Notes under the pieces: model-generated
The model's input: only the letters and a program-made list of their open reading frames with translations
Database searches by the model: none
What the model was told of the DNA's origin: nothing
Part shown: positions 18,041 through 26,298 of the stretch, one piece after another
Position numbering within the stretch: the first letter of the stretch is position 1
Layout of the letters: each line of letters starts with the position of its first letter
Assembly (NCBI RefSeq): GCF_900169075.1
Contig: NZ_LT827015.1
Location: 2,124,158 to 2,188,157 of the forward strand
DNA: 64,000 nucleotides
From: Chryseobacterium phocaeense
Lineage (GTDB): Bacteria > Bacteroidota > Bacteroidia > Flavobacteriales > Weeksellaceae
Direction: 5' to 3'
Position numbers and translations under genes: made by a program

Positions 18041-18454
18041 TTAGTGGGTTTCAACGTATTTGTGGAAATTGTTGAGAATAGCATACCAGCCGTCTCTCTG
18101 CATTTCCACAGAATTTTGTTTTTCAGGGTCAAAAACTTCGGTAACCTTCGTGGTATTTTCGTCTATTTTATCAAAAATAACTTCTACCTTGCGTCCGTCT
18201 TCCATATGATATTTGATCAGCGCATAAGGAATCACTTCATCGTAAAATCCTTCAAAATCAAAACCGAAGCTTTTATCTTTTGCTTCCATTCTTGTTTTGA
18301 ATTTCCCTCCTGTTCTCAAATCATTTTCTGCGCTTGGACATTCCCAGCTTTCATGGGCAAAATTCCATTTTGTGATATGTTTGGGCTCGTTAAAATAATT
18401 CCAAACTTTCTCCACCGGAGCTAAAATTGTGATATCTATTGTAATCGGATCCAT
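18041..18454 (-). CDS. SRPBCC (AHSA1-like) protein
   Basis: A 137-residue SRPBCC protein: ITILAPVEKVWNYFNEPKHI at the N-terminus, GGKFKTRMEAKDKSFGFDFEG in the sheet, KVTEVFDPEKQNSVEMQRDG and a final helix WYAILNNFHKYVETH. This subtype (the DGWYAILNNFKKYVE ending) is common beside PhnB-like VOC genes. Ligand unknown. It lies 17 bases upstream of the HhH gene's stop on the same strand. Confidence 0.88.
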   Translation of the reverse strand: MDPITIDITILAPVEKVWNYFNEPKHITKWNFAHESWECPSAENDLRTGGKFKTRMEAKDKSFGFDFEGFYDEVIPYALIKYHMEDGRKVEVIFDKIDENTTKVTEVFDPEKQNSVEMQRDGWYAILNNFHKYVETH

Positions 18455-18483
18455 AGTTTTATTTTTTTAATATTGAAAAACAA

Positions 18484-18508
18484 AGGGCAGCTCAGGTAGA
18501 ACTGCCCT
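18484..18508 (-). terminator. Terminator of VOC gene
   Basis: AGGGCAG / CTGCCCT hairpin followed by TTTGTTTTTC on the minus strand, between the VOC gene at 18531 and the SRPBCC gene. Confidence 0.75.
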
Positions 18509-18530
18509 GATAATTTAGTTAAAGATAAGA

Positions 18531-18962
18531 TTATTTTGAATATTCTTCATTATAGTTCACCATCCAATGAACACCATATTTATCCTGAAAACTTCCGAAA
18601 TAATCTCCCCAAAACTGGTCTTCGATTGGCATTTCTACATTTCCACCTTCGGAAAGCCCTTTGAACAGCCTGTCTGCTTCATCTTTAGATTCAGGAAATA
18701 TGGAAACATAATTATTATTTCCTACGGTAAGCGTCTGTCCGAAGCCCGGAACAATATCCGAAGCCATTAAAAGATCGTTCCCAATAGGTAGCGCAATGTG
18801 CATTACCCTGTTTTTCTCTTCTTCCGAAAGACTTTCGGTCCCCGGAGCATTGCCCATTTTGTGGATTTCCCCGTGGAATTCTCCACCGAAAACAGATTTG
18901 TAAAAATTGAAAGCTTCTTCTGCTTTCCCGTCAAAATTCAGGTACGGATTTAATTTTGCCAT
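18531..18962 (-). CDS. Single-domain VOC protein (PhnB-like)
   Basis: A 143-residue VOC protein with the PhnB-type opening LNPYLNFDGKAEEAFNFYKS, VMHIALPIGNDLLMASD and the closing FGSFQDKYGVHWMVNYNEE. Proteins of this kind are often called PhnB or glyoxalase-like without proven activity. It has its own terminator, separating it from the genes downstream. Confidence 0.88.
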   Translation of the reverse strand: MAKLNPYLNFDGKAEEAFNFYKSVFGGEFHGEIHKMGNAPGTESLSEEEKNRVMHIALPIGNDLLMASDIVPGFGQTLTVGNNNYVSIFPESKDEADRLFKGLSEGGNVEMPIEDQFWGDYFGSFQDKYGVHWMVNYNEEYSK

Positions 18963-19216
18963 GATTTCTTGTTTTTAAAATTGTTGTTAATTAATGTTTA
19001 CTTTGTTTTAAATTATTTTATCCAATTGTTTCAAACGCTGAGGCGCAAATTTTATCAATAACCAACCGTTTTAAGACGCGAGGATTTTATCTCCGATAAA
19101 ATTGTGTCCCCATATTATTGAGATAACAACAAGATTTATTTAATCATAATCTTTGCTGGAAATCTTTGATTTTTTGCATCTTTGCGTTTATCCATCAATT
19201 GTTATCGTAACGAAGA
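18963..19216. repeat. Intergenic region with a dispersed repeat
   Basis: No gene. It contains a stretch (about 19065-19105, TTTTAAGACGCGAGGATTTT...CGATAAAATT) closely resembling 53728-53765, and TTTGCATCTTTGCGTTTATC near 19175, which resembles the end of the repeat at 53775-53903. Confidence 0.5.
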
Positions 19217-19993
19217 CTAATCGTTTAAAAATTTAGTCGCCTCATTGGCTGTCAGGTTGATCAGATCAGAATCTATGTTTCCTTCAAAGTCAGCCATCAT
19301 ATAAGAACCGTGGGTAGCGGGAAGAATCATGAGTCTGGATCCCTGGACCAAACGCCACATTTCTATGACATGTTCCGGCTTCATTACATCCTGATCACCG
19401 CTGATAAATAATGCAGGAACTTGTATGGAGGTCAGAATCTTTTCATCCCAGTCTTCAAAAGTCTGCATTCTCCGGCTGTCTTTTTCAAACATATTTTCAA
19501 GCAGTGAAAAATCGGGGTTCAGATTAAGAAAATTGATTTTAAGCGGCTCCGGCATCGACTCCAAGGTGGCTTCTGCCATACTTTCGAAAAAACCTTCCAT
19601 CATTCCGTTTCTTTTATAAAATGACGAGGCGATAATGAGCTTTTCGGTCATTTCGGGATAAAGATGGGCAATCTGCATCACGGTATTCCCTCCGTTACTG
19701 AAACCCCAGAAGGAAGCTTTTTCAACATCCAGTTCTTTGAGAAGGGCGACCACATCATGAGCGTCCTGTTCAAAAGTTTCAGGAATATCACGGTGTTCAG
19801 TCATTCCGTGGTTTTGCAGGTCTATACCAATCAGTTGAAACTGATCTTCAAGCCTGGCAATGATTTCCTTAAAATCAAATAAGATTGATGAGCCACCGCC
19901 ATGGATCAGTACCAAAGGTTTTCCGAACCCATAGATTTCATAATACATCCGGATTCCGTTAACCGACTTATATCCTTTTTCTTTGGGAACCAT
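19217..19993 (-). CDS. Alpha/beta hydrolase
   Basis: A 258-residue alpha/beta hydrolase with oxyanion region IHGGGSS, nucleophile elbow GFSNGG, the acid in FISGDQDVM and the catalytic His in PATHGSYM, in the expected order. No signal peptide, so it is cytosolic. The substrate is unknown; the family covers esterases, lactonases and C-C hydrolases. It starts 2 bases downstream of the DinB-like gene at 19996-20520 on the same strand, so the two are co-transcribed. Confidence 0.92.
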   Translation of the reverse strand: MVPKEKGYKSVNGIRMYYEIYGFGKPLVLIHGGGSSILFDFKEIIARLEDQFQLIGIDLQNHGMTEHRDIPETFEQDAHDVVALLKELDVEKASFWGFSNGGNTVMQIAHLYPEMTEKLIIASSFYKRNGMMEGFFESMAEATLESMPEPLKINFLNLNPDFSLLENMFEKDSRRMQTFEDWDEKILTSIQVPALFISGDQDVMKPEHVIEMWRLVQGSRLMILPATHGSYMMADFEGNIDSDLINLTANEATKFLND

Positions 19994-19995
19994 TA

Positions 19996-20520
19996 TTAAT
20001 ATTTTATAGTTTCATCCACATCATATTTCATTCCCGGATAGTCCAGAATCCTTCTCATCAGACCTATCTGTCCGCATAAATAATCCTCACGGCCAATGCA
20101 CATTCCTGCAAAGTTGAGTTTTGTTTCACGGATAAAAGGAACGCCCATTCCGATCTCGAAAATTTCATCCAGTTCTTCATCCGTCACTTCAAGCAGCTTT
20201 TGGAAAACTTTTGGAGAAATATCATGAAAATTCTTTTCCAATTCATCTAAACTCGGATAATTATAGCTTTCATCCAGTGCTTTTCCCTGAAAAAAGAGAT
20301 CATTGTATGGGTCTTCGTCTTTGAGCCCTAAAACCATACCGAGACCGTAACGCATATTCAGAAAGTTTCCTGCCATCCAGACAATATGATTGGTTTTTCC
20401 TTCAATTCTTTTCAATGCGTCTTCTTCCGAGATTCCATCCAAAACATTCAGAAAACTTTGGGTATGCATCCTGTAAGCCGGAATAATGAGCTCTATTTTT
20501 TTTGATTTTGGTGTGTCCAT
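19996..20520 (-). CDS. DinB-like four-helix protein lacking usual metal histidines
   Basis: A 174-residue protein with the DinB/YfiT four-helix layout, but the positions that normally carry metal-binding histidines are changed: WMAGNF where the family has a histidine in LGH, and GREDYLCGQIGLMRRIL where it has HxxxH before GQ. The paralog at 20560 keeps all of them. It is therefore unlikely to bind metal in the standard way. It is closely followed by the hydrolase gene. Confidence 0.8.
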   Translation of the reverse strand: MDTPKSKKIELIIPAYRMHTQSFLNVLDGISEEDALKRIEGKTNHIVWMAGNFLNMRYGLGMVLGLKDEDPYNDLFFQGKALDESYNYPSLDELEKNFHDISPKVFQKLLEVTDEELDEIFEIGMGVPFIRETKLNFAGMCIGREDYLCGQIGLMRRILDYPGMKYDVDETIKY

Positions 20521-20559
20521 TTTTTTGTTTTTTTAGTTGTTTTTAATTTTTTTAGTCTG

Positions 20560-21021
20560 CTATTTTATCGCGCCCGGTTTTCCCAAGATCCGTCTGAGGA
20601 TTCCCAGTTGTCCGCTGTGATAAACCTCATGGAGACAGAATATAGCAATATCATTAATAGTTTCAGGACTGAATTTTTCAATGGTATTGAGTTTTGATTC
20701 CAGTTTGTCCTGGAATTTTTGCAGATATGATTTTAATTCTTCAAAAGAGACCAGTTCATCTTTTCTTTCCAGTGGAATTGCTCCTCTCTGGTAACAGGAA
20801 AACTGTTCTCCATCCCAGACCGGTTCTTCACCAATGGTTTGCAGGAAAGCATTTCTTATGTAAATCAGATGTCCAAGAACCCAGTTCATGTTATTGACAT
20901 CGCCATTAGGAAAGATCATTGATTCTTCGTGGGTAATGCTTTCGATATTCAATGAAATAACTTTGTAATTGCTAAATACCTGTACTTTTACGATTTCAAT
21001 ATCGTTTGATTTTGTTTCCAT
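20560..21021 (-). CDS. DinB-family putative metal-dependent protein
   Basis: A 153-residue DinB-family four-helix bundle with the standard histidines: NWVLGHLIYIRN and FCLHEVYHSGQLGILRRILG. Family members bind a divalent metal, and related groups act as thiol transferases; the actual role is unknown here. It lies 39 bases upstream of the second DinB-like gene on the same strand, so the pair and the hydrolase probably form one operon. Confidence 0.9.
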   Translation of the reverse strand: METKSNDIEIVKVQVFSNYKVISLNIESITHEESMIFPNGDVNNMNWVLGHLIYIRNAFLQTIGEEPVWDGEQFSCYQRGAIPLERKDELVSFEELKSYLQKFQDKLESKLNTIEKFSPETINDIAIFCLHEVYHSGQLGILRRILGKPGAIK

Positions 21022-21332
21022 TAGAGTAGGTTTTTATTGTTCCGGATTTTTTATTCTAACCACAGAAAGCACAGATTTTCAAAGATAAGTGTATCAAGAA
21101 TTTGGATAAAATCTCTGATTTTTCAAATACTTATGTGAACTTCTATGCATTCTAATATTAAACTTCAATTACTAAAGTGTTCTAAAACTTTTGTGACTTT
21201 TGTGGTTAATATTTTTTTCCCGCAAATCGCAGAAATTTTCACAGATTTTTTTACATTGTTATCATGAATGGTGCATAAATTCGCTTGTTTATCGCACTGA
21301 TTTTGCGGATACTGCAGATTTTTTACAGGTGT
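21022..21332. repeat. Intergenic region with dispersed ACCACAAAAGTCACAAAAG repeat
   Basis: No gene. Bases 21172-21210 are an inverted partial copy of the unit tandemly repeated at 62297-62770 (complement reads ATTAACCACAAAAGTCACAA and on). A further AACCACAGAAAGCACAGATT sequence lies at 21058. Confidence 0.6.
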
Positions 21333-21746
21333 CTAAAATTCGGTGGGCATCTGGGACATATCTGCAAAAGTCATATTCCAGCCGTGCCCGTCAAGATCCC
21401 AGAAGGAATTCTGGTACATCCATCCGTAATCCTGAGGCTCCTCATGTTGGGTGCATCCATTTTCCAGGGCTGTATTCACTACCTGATCCACTTCTTCACG
21501 GCTGTTCAGGCTGATGGCCACAAGAACTTCTGAGGTATCACCTTTAGGAACAGGCTTGTTTGAAAAAGTCTGGAAATATTCATCTGTCAGGAACATCGCA
21601 TAGATATGATCTTCCTTAAGAACAACGCAGGCTGCTTTGTCGTCTGAAAATTGTTCATTAATCGGGAATCCCAGTTTGGTCCAGAATTCTTTTGTTCTCT
21701 GTACATCTTTTACGGGAAGGTTCACGTAAATTTGGTTGGCTTTCAT
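21333..21746 (-). CDS. VOC-family (glyoxalase/bleomycin-resistance fold) protein
   Basis: A 137-residue VOC protein: IYVNLPVKDVQRTKEFWTKL, AACVVLKEDHIYAMFLTDE, and the closing EEPQDYGWMYQNSFWDLDGH followed by GWNMTFADMS. This is the YdeN/lactoylglutathione lyase-like subtype common in small-genome neighbourhoods like this one. No evidence of a specific substrate. Confidence 0.88.
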   Translation of the reverse strand: MKANQIYVNLPVKDVQRTKEFWTKLGFPINEQFSDDKAACVVLKEDHIYAMFLTDEYFQTFSNKPVPKGDTSEVLVAISLNSREEVDQVVNTALENGCTQHEEPQDYGWMYQNSFWDLDGHGWNMTFADMSQMPTEF

Positions 21747-21825
21747 AATGGTAATATTTAGGGTGTTAAACTTTTAACCAAAATTACCAAGCCTGTGTGA
21801 AAATCAACTTGTCATAAGGCAAGAT

Positions 21826-22416
21826 TTAATTTTTCTTTGAATGAGAAACGAGTTCTTTACGGATACGGCTTAAGGATGTGTCTGTAACGCCTAAGTAGGA
21901 TGCGATCTGCTTAAGCGGGGCAAACTGCACCACCTGCGATTTCTGTTCTAAAAGATTAAGGTACCGTCTGGTTGCTGAAAGTGTAAACATTTCTACGGAA
22001 CGCTGCTTGTACGCAAAAAGCTCGCGGGACATCCATGACCTACCCCATTCTCTGAGATTAGGTATTTTATGGAACAATTCCTGGAACGTTTCATAATCGA
22101 ATCTCCAGCATTCACAGTCTGTGATGCAGACAATATTTTCCTGGGAAGGAATCCTCTGGAAAAGGGACAAAACTTCAATAATGATCTCGTTATCGGCAAA
22201 AAAATGGGTGGTTACCTCATTGCCGTTAAAATCATTGACAAATGACCGTGCAAGTCCTTTTTCGAGAATGTAGTATTCATTGGCTGTCTTTCCTTCCCCA
22301 AGAATGATATCTCCTTTCTGGAACGATACTTTTTCATGGGCATGGAATATTTCTGCAAGCTCTTCATCAAGGAAAAACGGGAAATCATAACAAATCTCTA
22401 AAGCTTTACTAGTCAT
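21826..22416 (-). CDS. Crp/Fnr-family transcriptional regulator
   Basis: A 196-residue regulator with an N-terminal cyclic-nucleotide-binding beta-roll (VSFQKGDIILGEGKTANEYY and ILEKGLARSF) and a C-terminal helix-turn-helix (APLKQIASYLGVTDTSLSRI then RKEL). No Fe-S cysteine cluster as in FNR is visible. The arginine-serine signature for cAMP binding is absent, so the effector is unknown. It may control nearby minus-strand genes, but no palindromic site was seen. Confidence 0.9.
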   Translation of the reverse strand: MTSKALEICYDFPFFLDEELAEIFHAHEKVSFQKGDIILGEGKTANEYYILEKGLARSFVNDFNGNEVTTHFFADNEIIIEVLSLFQRIPSQENIVCITDCECWRFDYETFQELFHKIPNLREWGRSWMSRELFAYKQRSVEMFTLSATRRYLNLLEQKSQVVQFAPLKQIASYLGVTDTSLSRIRKELVSHSKKN

Positions 22417-22821
22417 TGTGTCGGTGTTTTTTTAAGGCTTTAAAAATATCATTTTTAATTGAATCTGAGATAAATAAAATTAAACAAATTATTCAATCTC
22501 GTTAAAAAGCAGTATTTTACGTATGGTTAATGATTGTTTTTATTCTTTCTAAATAATTAAACACTGGCATTATTTTAAACTCTTTAAATTGAGAAAACGA
22601 TCAGGATTAATACATCTTAATTTGAACGATTAAAGATATTGAGGAATTAAGTTTCATTAAGAAATAAAGTTCATCTCAAATAAATTCCCGCAGATCTGGC
22701 CGATTAAGCAGATTTTGAATTTAACCCGTTAACAATATTCAGGATGTTAAAGAAGATGATCTGAAATGATATAAACGAATGAAGATTAAAAATCAAACGT
22801 AAGAACCGGGTCAGTATATGG
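22417..22821. other. AT-rich intergenic region upstream of Crp/Fnr gene
   Basis: About 400 bases without a recognisable gene. Contains a short degraded piece (CCCGCAGATCTGGCCGATTA near 22687) like the 156-bp unit at 62.3 kb. No clear promoter box. Confidence 0.4.
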
Positions 22822-24033
22822 TCAGAATAAAGAAAGCTGGATCGGTTTTGGATTCTTGGGAGGTTGTGCATCCCCGAAAACGGTTTTTCCTCCGAAACGC
22901 CATGAATTCTGGCGTTCCTCCTCTATCACCTGCTGGATATCGAAATCCGGAGTGAAGTCTTTTTCAGTGTCAGCTACAATCTGGTGCAGTTTATTTAAAG
23001 TATTCAGTTTATCGGAATTTCCCAATTTGGATTTTTCAATTCCTTTTCTGAGGATACTGATGCTTTCATCAAAAGTTTTGGTAGGAACGGGAAAAGGATG
23101 TCCGTCTTTTCCGCCGTGTGCAAATGAAAATCTTGCCGGATCTGCAAACCTTGATGGAGCTCCGTGAATCACCTCACTCACCAGCGCCAGCGACTGCATG
23201 GTCCTTGGCCCCACCCCTTCAAGCATTAAAAGGTCTTCAAAATTCTGAGGCTGCTGCTCGCGTGTGACATACAGCAAAGCTCCAAGCCTTTTCAGATCAA
23301 CATCCGAGGCCTGAACATCATGGTGTGCAGGAAGAATTAATCTTGAAAAATCCTTCATCACATTAATGGAATCTGTGTGCGAAATATCCAGAATCCCTTT
23401 TCTGTTTTCTGAAGCATCTGCATCTGTCAAGTTAACGATTCTTCCGCGGGAGATCCCGTTAATTCCTGTATGTGGCTCTTCTACAAATGATGTGATATTT
23501 CCGGAATGCCAGTGATAACGCCTCGCCGTTCCGTCCGATTCATGCATTCCCTGCTGTACAACGCTCCAGCTTCCATTGTCTGACAGAATAAAATTATGCA
23601 GATACAGCTGGTAACCATCCTGAATAGCCGTATTATCCACTTTTGCAGAAAGTTTACTGGCTCTTACCAGTTCATGCCCGTTCAGACCGGTTTTATCAGC
23701 AATCTGAATAAGTTCTGCAGGCGTTTCTCTCGAAAACTTTCCTTTTCCACCACATATATAAAGTCCTAATGTCTGGGAATTGGGATTGATGGAACGTTTC
23801 AAAGCTCCCATTACGGATGTTGTAATGCCGGAAGAATGCCAGTCCATACCCATTACCGCTCCAAAACTCTGGAACCAGAACGGATCTGCCAATCTGCGGA
23901 GCACCTCATCTTTCCCGTAATCCATCAGGATCACTTCAATAATGGAAAGCCCGAGCGCAGACATACGTTCATACAGCCAGGGCGGTACTTTTCCGTAGTG
24001 TAATGGTAAATCTGCAGTTCCTGAACGTTTCAT
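22822..24033 (-). CDS. DUF763-domain protein
   Basis: A 403-residue protein matching DUF763: it opens MKRSGTADLPLHYGKVPPWL, and holds FGAVMGMDWHSSGITTSVMG, an ICGGKGKFSRETP stretch and YHWHSGNITSFVEEPHTG. A helix-hairpin-helix-like segment MLEGVGPRTMQSLALVSEVI lies at about residues 270-290, which suggests contact with DNA. The family is frequent in archaea; function unproven, a DNA-repair or nuclease role is only a guess. It stands alone. Confidence 0.9.
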   Translation of the reverse strand: MKRSGTADLPLHYGKVPPWLYERMSALGLSIIEVILMDYGKDEVLRRLADPFWFQSFGAVMGMDWHSSGITTSVMGALKRSINPNSQTLGLYICGGKGKFSRETPAELIQIADKTGLNGHELVRASKLSAKVDNTAIQDGYQLYLHNFILSDNGSWSVVQQGMHESDGTARRYHWHSGNITSFVEEPHTGINGISRGRIVNLTDADASENRKGILDISHTDSINVMKDFSRLILPAHHDVQASDVDLKRLGALLYVTREQQPQNFEDLLMLEGVGPRTMQSLALVSEVIHGAPSRFADPARFSFAHGGKDGHPFPVPTKTFDESISILRKGIEKSKLGNSDKLNTLNKLHQIVADTEKDFTPDFDIQQVIEEERQNSWRFGGKTVFGDAQPPKNPKPIQLSLF

Positions 24034-24093
24034 TATGCAAAGGTAGTTATCGTATGATTATTTTTTGATGATTGGGATCATCTGTTTTGGCAT

Positions 24094-24150
24094 TTAGGTT
24101 TCGGCTAAAGCCAAAGGAGGATTGATTTTTTATGAGAACGGGCTGAAGAG
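24094..24150. repeat. Dispersed repeat TTAGGTTTCGGCTAAAGCC, degraded copy
   Basis: Shares TTAGGTTTCGGCTAAAGCCAA and a downstream GRACGGGCTRAAG with the fuller copy at 29803-29870. It abuts the stop codon of the VOC gene at 24151. Confidence 0.65.
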
Positions 24151-24555
24151 TCAATGGATTGAACAGAATTCCAGGTCCTTATGTTTTTCTTCATCAAATT
24201 CTTCATTGAAAATGATTTTATTCCCAAAAGGATCGTCTACGGTAACCGCTATGGTGCCGTAAAATGTTTTTTCAAGACCCGGGATATTGTATTTATATCT
24301 TTTTCCGATGAGTTCTTTATGGTATTCTGCAACACCATCGCCCAGAATAAAGACTCTGCTCCCCGGACTTCCGTCTCCATGATGCTCACTCAGGTGAAGA
24401 ACAATATTATTCTTCTTTATTTCCATATACACGGGGTTGTTATAATCGGAATGATGTTCCCAGACAATTTCAAACCCCAGCCAGTCAATATAAAACTCAA
24501 CTGTTTTCTTGTAATCAAAAATCCTTAGTACAGGAATAATTTTTTCTGCTTTCAT
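24151..24555 (-). CDS. VOC-family protein (glyoxalase superfamily)
   Basis: A 134-residue VOC protein of the bleomycin-resistance-like subtype: IIPVLRIFDYKKTVEFYIDW then LGFEIVWEHH, IVLHLSEHHGDGSPGSRVF and VDDPFGNKIIFNEEF. The HLSEHHGDGSPG segment is typical of the group annotated as glyoxalase superfamily. Transcribed alone with low-complexity DNA on its 5' side. Confidence 0.9.
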   Translation of the reverse strand: MKAEKIIPVLRIFDYKKTVEFYIDWLGFEIVWEHHSDYNNPVYMEIKKNNIVLHLSEHHGDGSPGSRVFILGDGVAEYHKELIGKRYKYNIPGLEKTFYGTIAVTVDDPFGNKIIFNEEFDEEKHKDLEFCSIH

Positions 24556-24569
24556 AATATTTTTTTGTT

Positions 24570-24735
24570 AAAAAGCTAAAGGGCAAATTTGCAAAGAGGC
24601 AAAGAAATGATCAGTCTAGAATTCAGATTTTATCAATCCAAAAAATTCTAAAAATACTCTGATTTGAAATAAAAAGGCAAATCTGCCTTTTCGCTCTTTT
24701 GCAAATTTGCCCTTTTGCCCTTTCGCCTATTTACA
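24570..24735. repeat. Low-complexity GGCAAA repeat, partly inverted
   Basis: AAAGGGCAAATTTGCAAAGAGGCAAAG on the left and a complementary GCAAATTTGCCCTTTTGCCC on the right could pair as a long hairpin between the two VOC genes. Confidence 0.6.
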
Positions 24736-24737
24736 AA

Positions 24738-25085
24738 TTAACGATGTTCAAGTATATTAACCAGATTTCCAAACGGATCCTTTACAAAAAACCTCCGCAC
24801 TCCCCAGTCTTCATCTGTTATTCCGTAAGTGATCTCAAAGCCGGCCTGCTGTATTTTTTCATAGAGTTCATCCACATTATTTACTTCAATGGACAATAGA
24901 GGAACTTCCGTGTCATTTCCTCCCTGAGTGGCAAAACTGACCTGGACTTTTGCCTGTTGGTCATTTCCAAACGTTTTGATCCATCCGTGATCCATCAGGA
25001 TATCAAGCCCCAGAATATCCTGATAAAAAAGGTCTGCTTTTGACAGATCTTCTGTCTTTATATTAGCTACAATTCTTTTGATCAT
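24738..25085 (-). CDS. VOC-family protein, single short domain
   Basis: A 115-residue VOC protein: RIVANIKTEDLSKADLFYQD then ILGLDILMDHG, VPLLSIEVNNVDELYEKIQQ and RFFVKDPFGNLVNILEHR. The ending DPFGNLVNI is the standard last strand, with a glutamate (LEH) in the metal-ligand position. Substrate unknown. Confidence 0.9.
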   Translation of the reverse strand: MIKRIVANIKTEDLSKADLFYQDILGLDILMDHGWIKTFGNDQQAKVQVSFATQGGNDTEVPLLSIEVNNVDELYEKIQQAGFEITYGITDEDWGVRRFFVKDPFGNLVNILEHR

Positions 25086-25116
25086 CTTTAACGGGATTTA
25101 GAAATTATTACGGGTC

Positions 25117-25155
25117 AAAAAAGCCCTGTAAAACAAAATTTTCACAAGGCTTTTT
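25117..25155 (-). terminator. Terminator of tpx
   Basis: AAAAGCC / GGCTTTT arms with a long loop, reading into TTTTTTGACC on the minus strand. Confidence 0.6.
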
Positions 25156-25176
25156 ATAAAATTTTATTTTCAGATC

Positions 25177-25674
25177 TTACTTTAATGCAGCAAGAGCGGC
25201 TTCATAATTGGGTTCGTCTGCAATTTCAGCCACCTGCTCTGTGTATACTACTTTGTTATCAGCATCCGTTACAATTACAGCACGGCTTAACAGTCCCTTC
25301 ATTGGAGAATCTGTAATAGCAACTTCGTAGTCATCCCCGAAACTGCTTCTGAAATCTGAAAGTGTTTCTACATTATTCAGTCCTTCGGCAGCGCAAAATC
25401 TTCCCAGCGCAAAAGGTAAATCTTTAGAAACATTAATTACCACGGTGTTATCCAGCGCTGAAGCCTCTTCATTGAATTTTCTTGCTGAAGAAGCACAGGT
25501 AGGGGTATCAATACTTGGGAAAATATTGAATACTTTTTTCTTGCCTTCAAAACTCTGAAGCGTTTTTACGTTCAATCCTGAATCTACCAAAGCAAAATCC
25601 CTTACGGTAGTTCCTACTGACGGTAAAGTTCCTATTGTATTTACAGCGTTTCCTTTTAGTGTAATATTCGACAT
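25177..25674 (-). CDS. tpx: Thiol peroxidase, cytosolic
   Basis: A 165-residue atypical 2-Cys peroxiredoxin of the Tpx type that reduces peroxides with electrons from thioredoxin. The peroxidatic cysteine is in FPSIDTPTCASS and the resolving cysteine in LGRFCAAEGLNN. LSRAVIVTDADNKVVYTEQV closes the fold. No signal peptide. An exported paralog is at 52267. A -7 box lies upstream at 25695-25702. Confidence 0.96.
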   Translation of the reverse strand: MSNITLKGNAVNTIGTLPSVGTTVRDFALVDSGLNVKTLQSFEGKKKVFNIFPSIDTPTCASSARKFNEEASALDNTVVINVSKDLPFALGRFCAAEGLNNVETLSDFRSSFGDDYEVAITDSPMKGLLSRAVIVTDADNKVVYTEQVAEIADEPNYEAALAALK

Positions 25675-25694
25675 ATTTTATTTTTTTAGTTTTT

Positions 25695-25729
25695 CAAATT
25701 TACTCAAAATAGAAAATTTCCGGAGACAA
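25695..25729 (-). promoter_or_regulatory. Flavobacterial promoter of tpx
   Basis: Minus strand reads TTG (25729-25727), N24, then TAAATTTG (25702-25695), an exact TAnnTTTG with a spacer one base longer than the usual 17-23. Confidence 0.6.
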
Positions 25730-25833
25730 ATAAAGGTTAAATAATTCTTAAAACAGACATAAAAAAACTTATTCATCCCAATGATCTTTCTAACGAAATA
25801 TTATTTATATTCGCTATCCTAAAAAAACAACTT

Positions 25834-26286
25834 ATGCGAAAAAAAATTACCCTCCTGCTTTTTGGAGTGCCTTTTTGGGGTTTCGCCCAGTCTGTAATTG
25901 GAAATATCAATTCCGGAGCAGTTTCTGACACCAATTTTGTACACTCTGTAGCCGAAATTTATGTAATTCCTTCGGATCCTGATCAGGCCAATTCAGGAAC
26001 GGTGGGAATGCTGTTCCAAACTGTTCTACAGGTTTTAGGCGTTCAAGAACTTGAAAAAGACCATATCAAGGTTTATCCCAATCCCACAACCGATTTTGTT
26101 CAAATCACCATCAGTTCTCATTCTAAAATTGAAGAGGCTGAAGTGTATGACCAGGCCGGGAGACTTGTTTTAAAGACTAAATTGGAGAGTGGAAAGCTTG
26201 ATCTGCGCAGCCTGAACACCGGAATTTACATGATCTCTTTCAAAAATCCGGACATTAAACCTATTAAAATTATTAAAAAACCTTAA
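25834..26286 (+). CDS. Small T9SS-secreted protein
   Basis: A 150-residue protein with a signal peptide (MRKKITLLLFGVPFWGFAQS) and a type A type IX secretion sorting domain at about residues 75-150 (IKVYPNPTTDFVQIT, AEVYDQAGRLVLKTKLESG, GIYMISFKN). The stretch between is only about 55 residues, so little is carried besides the sorting domain. It starts 13 bases before the next secreted-protein gene, so the two form an operon and may be partners on the cell surface. Confidence 0.85.
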   Translation: MRKKITLLLFGVPFWGFAQSVIGNINSGAVSDTNFVHSVAEIYVIPSDPDQANSGTVGMLFQTVLQVLGVQELEKDHIKVYPNPTTDFVQITISSHSKIEEAEVYDQAGRLVLKTKLESGKLDLRSLNTGIYMISFKNPDIKPIKIIKKP

Positions 26287-26298
26287 AAACATTGAATC

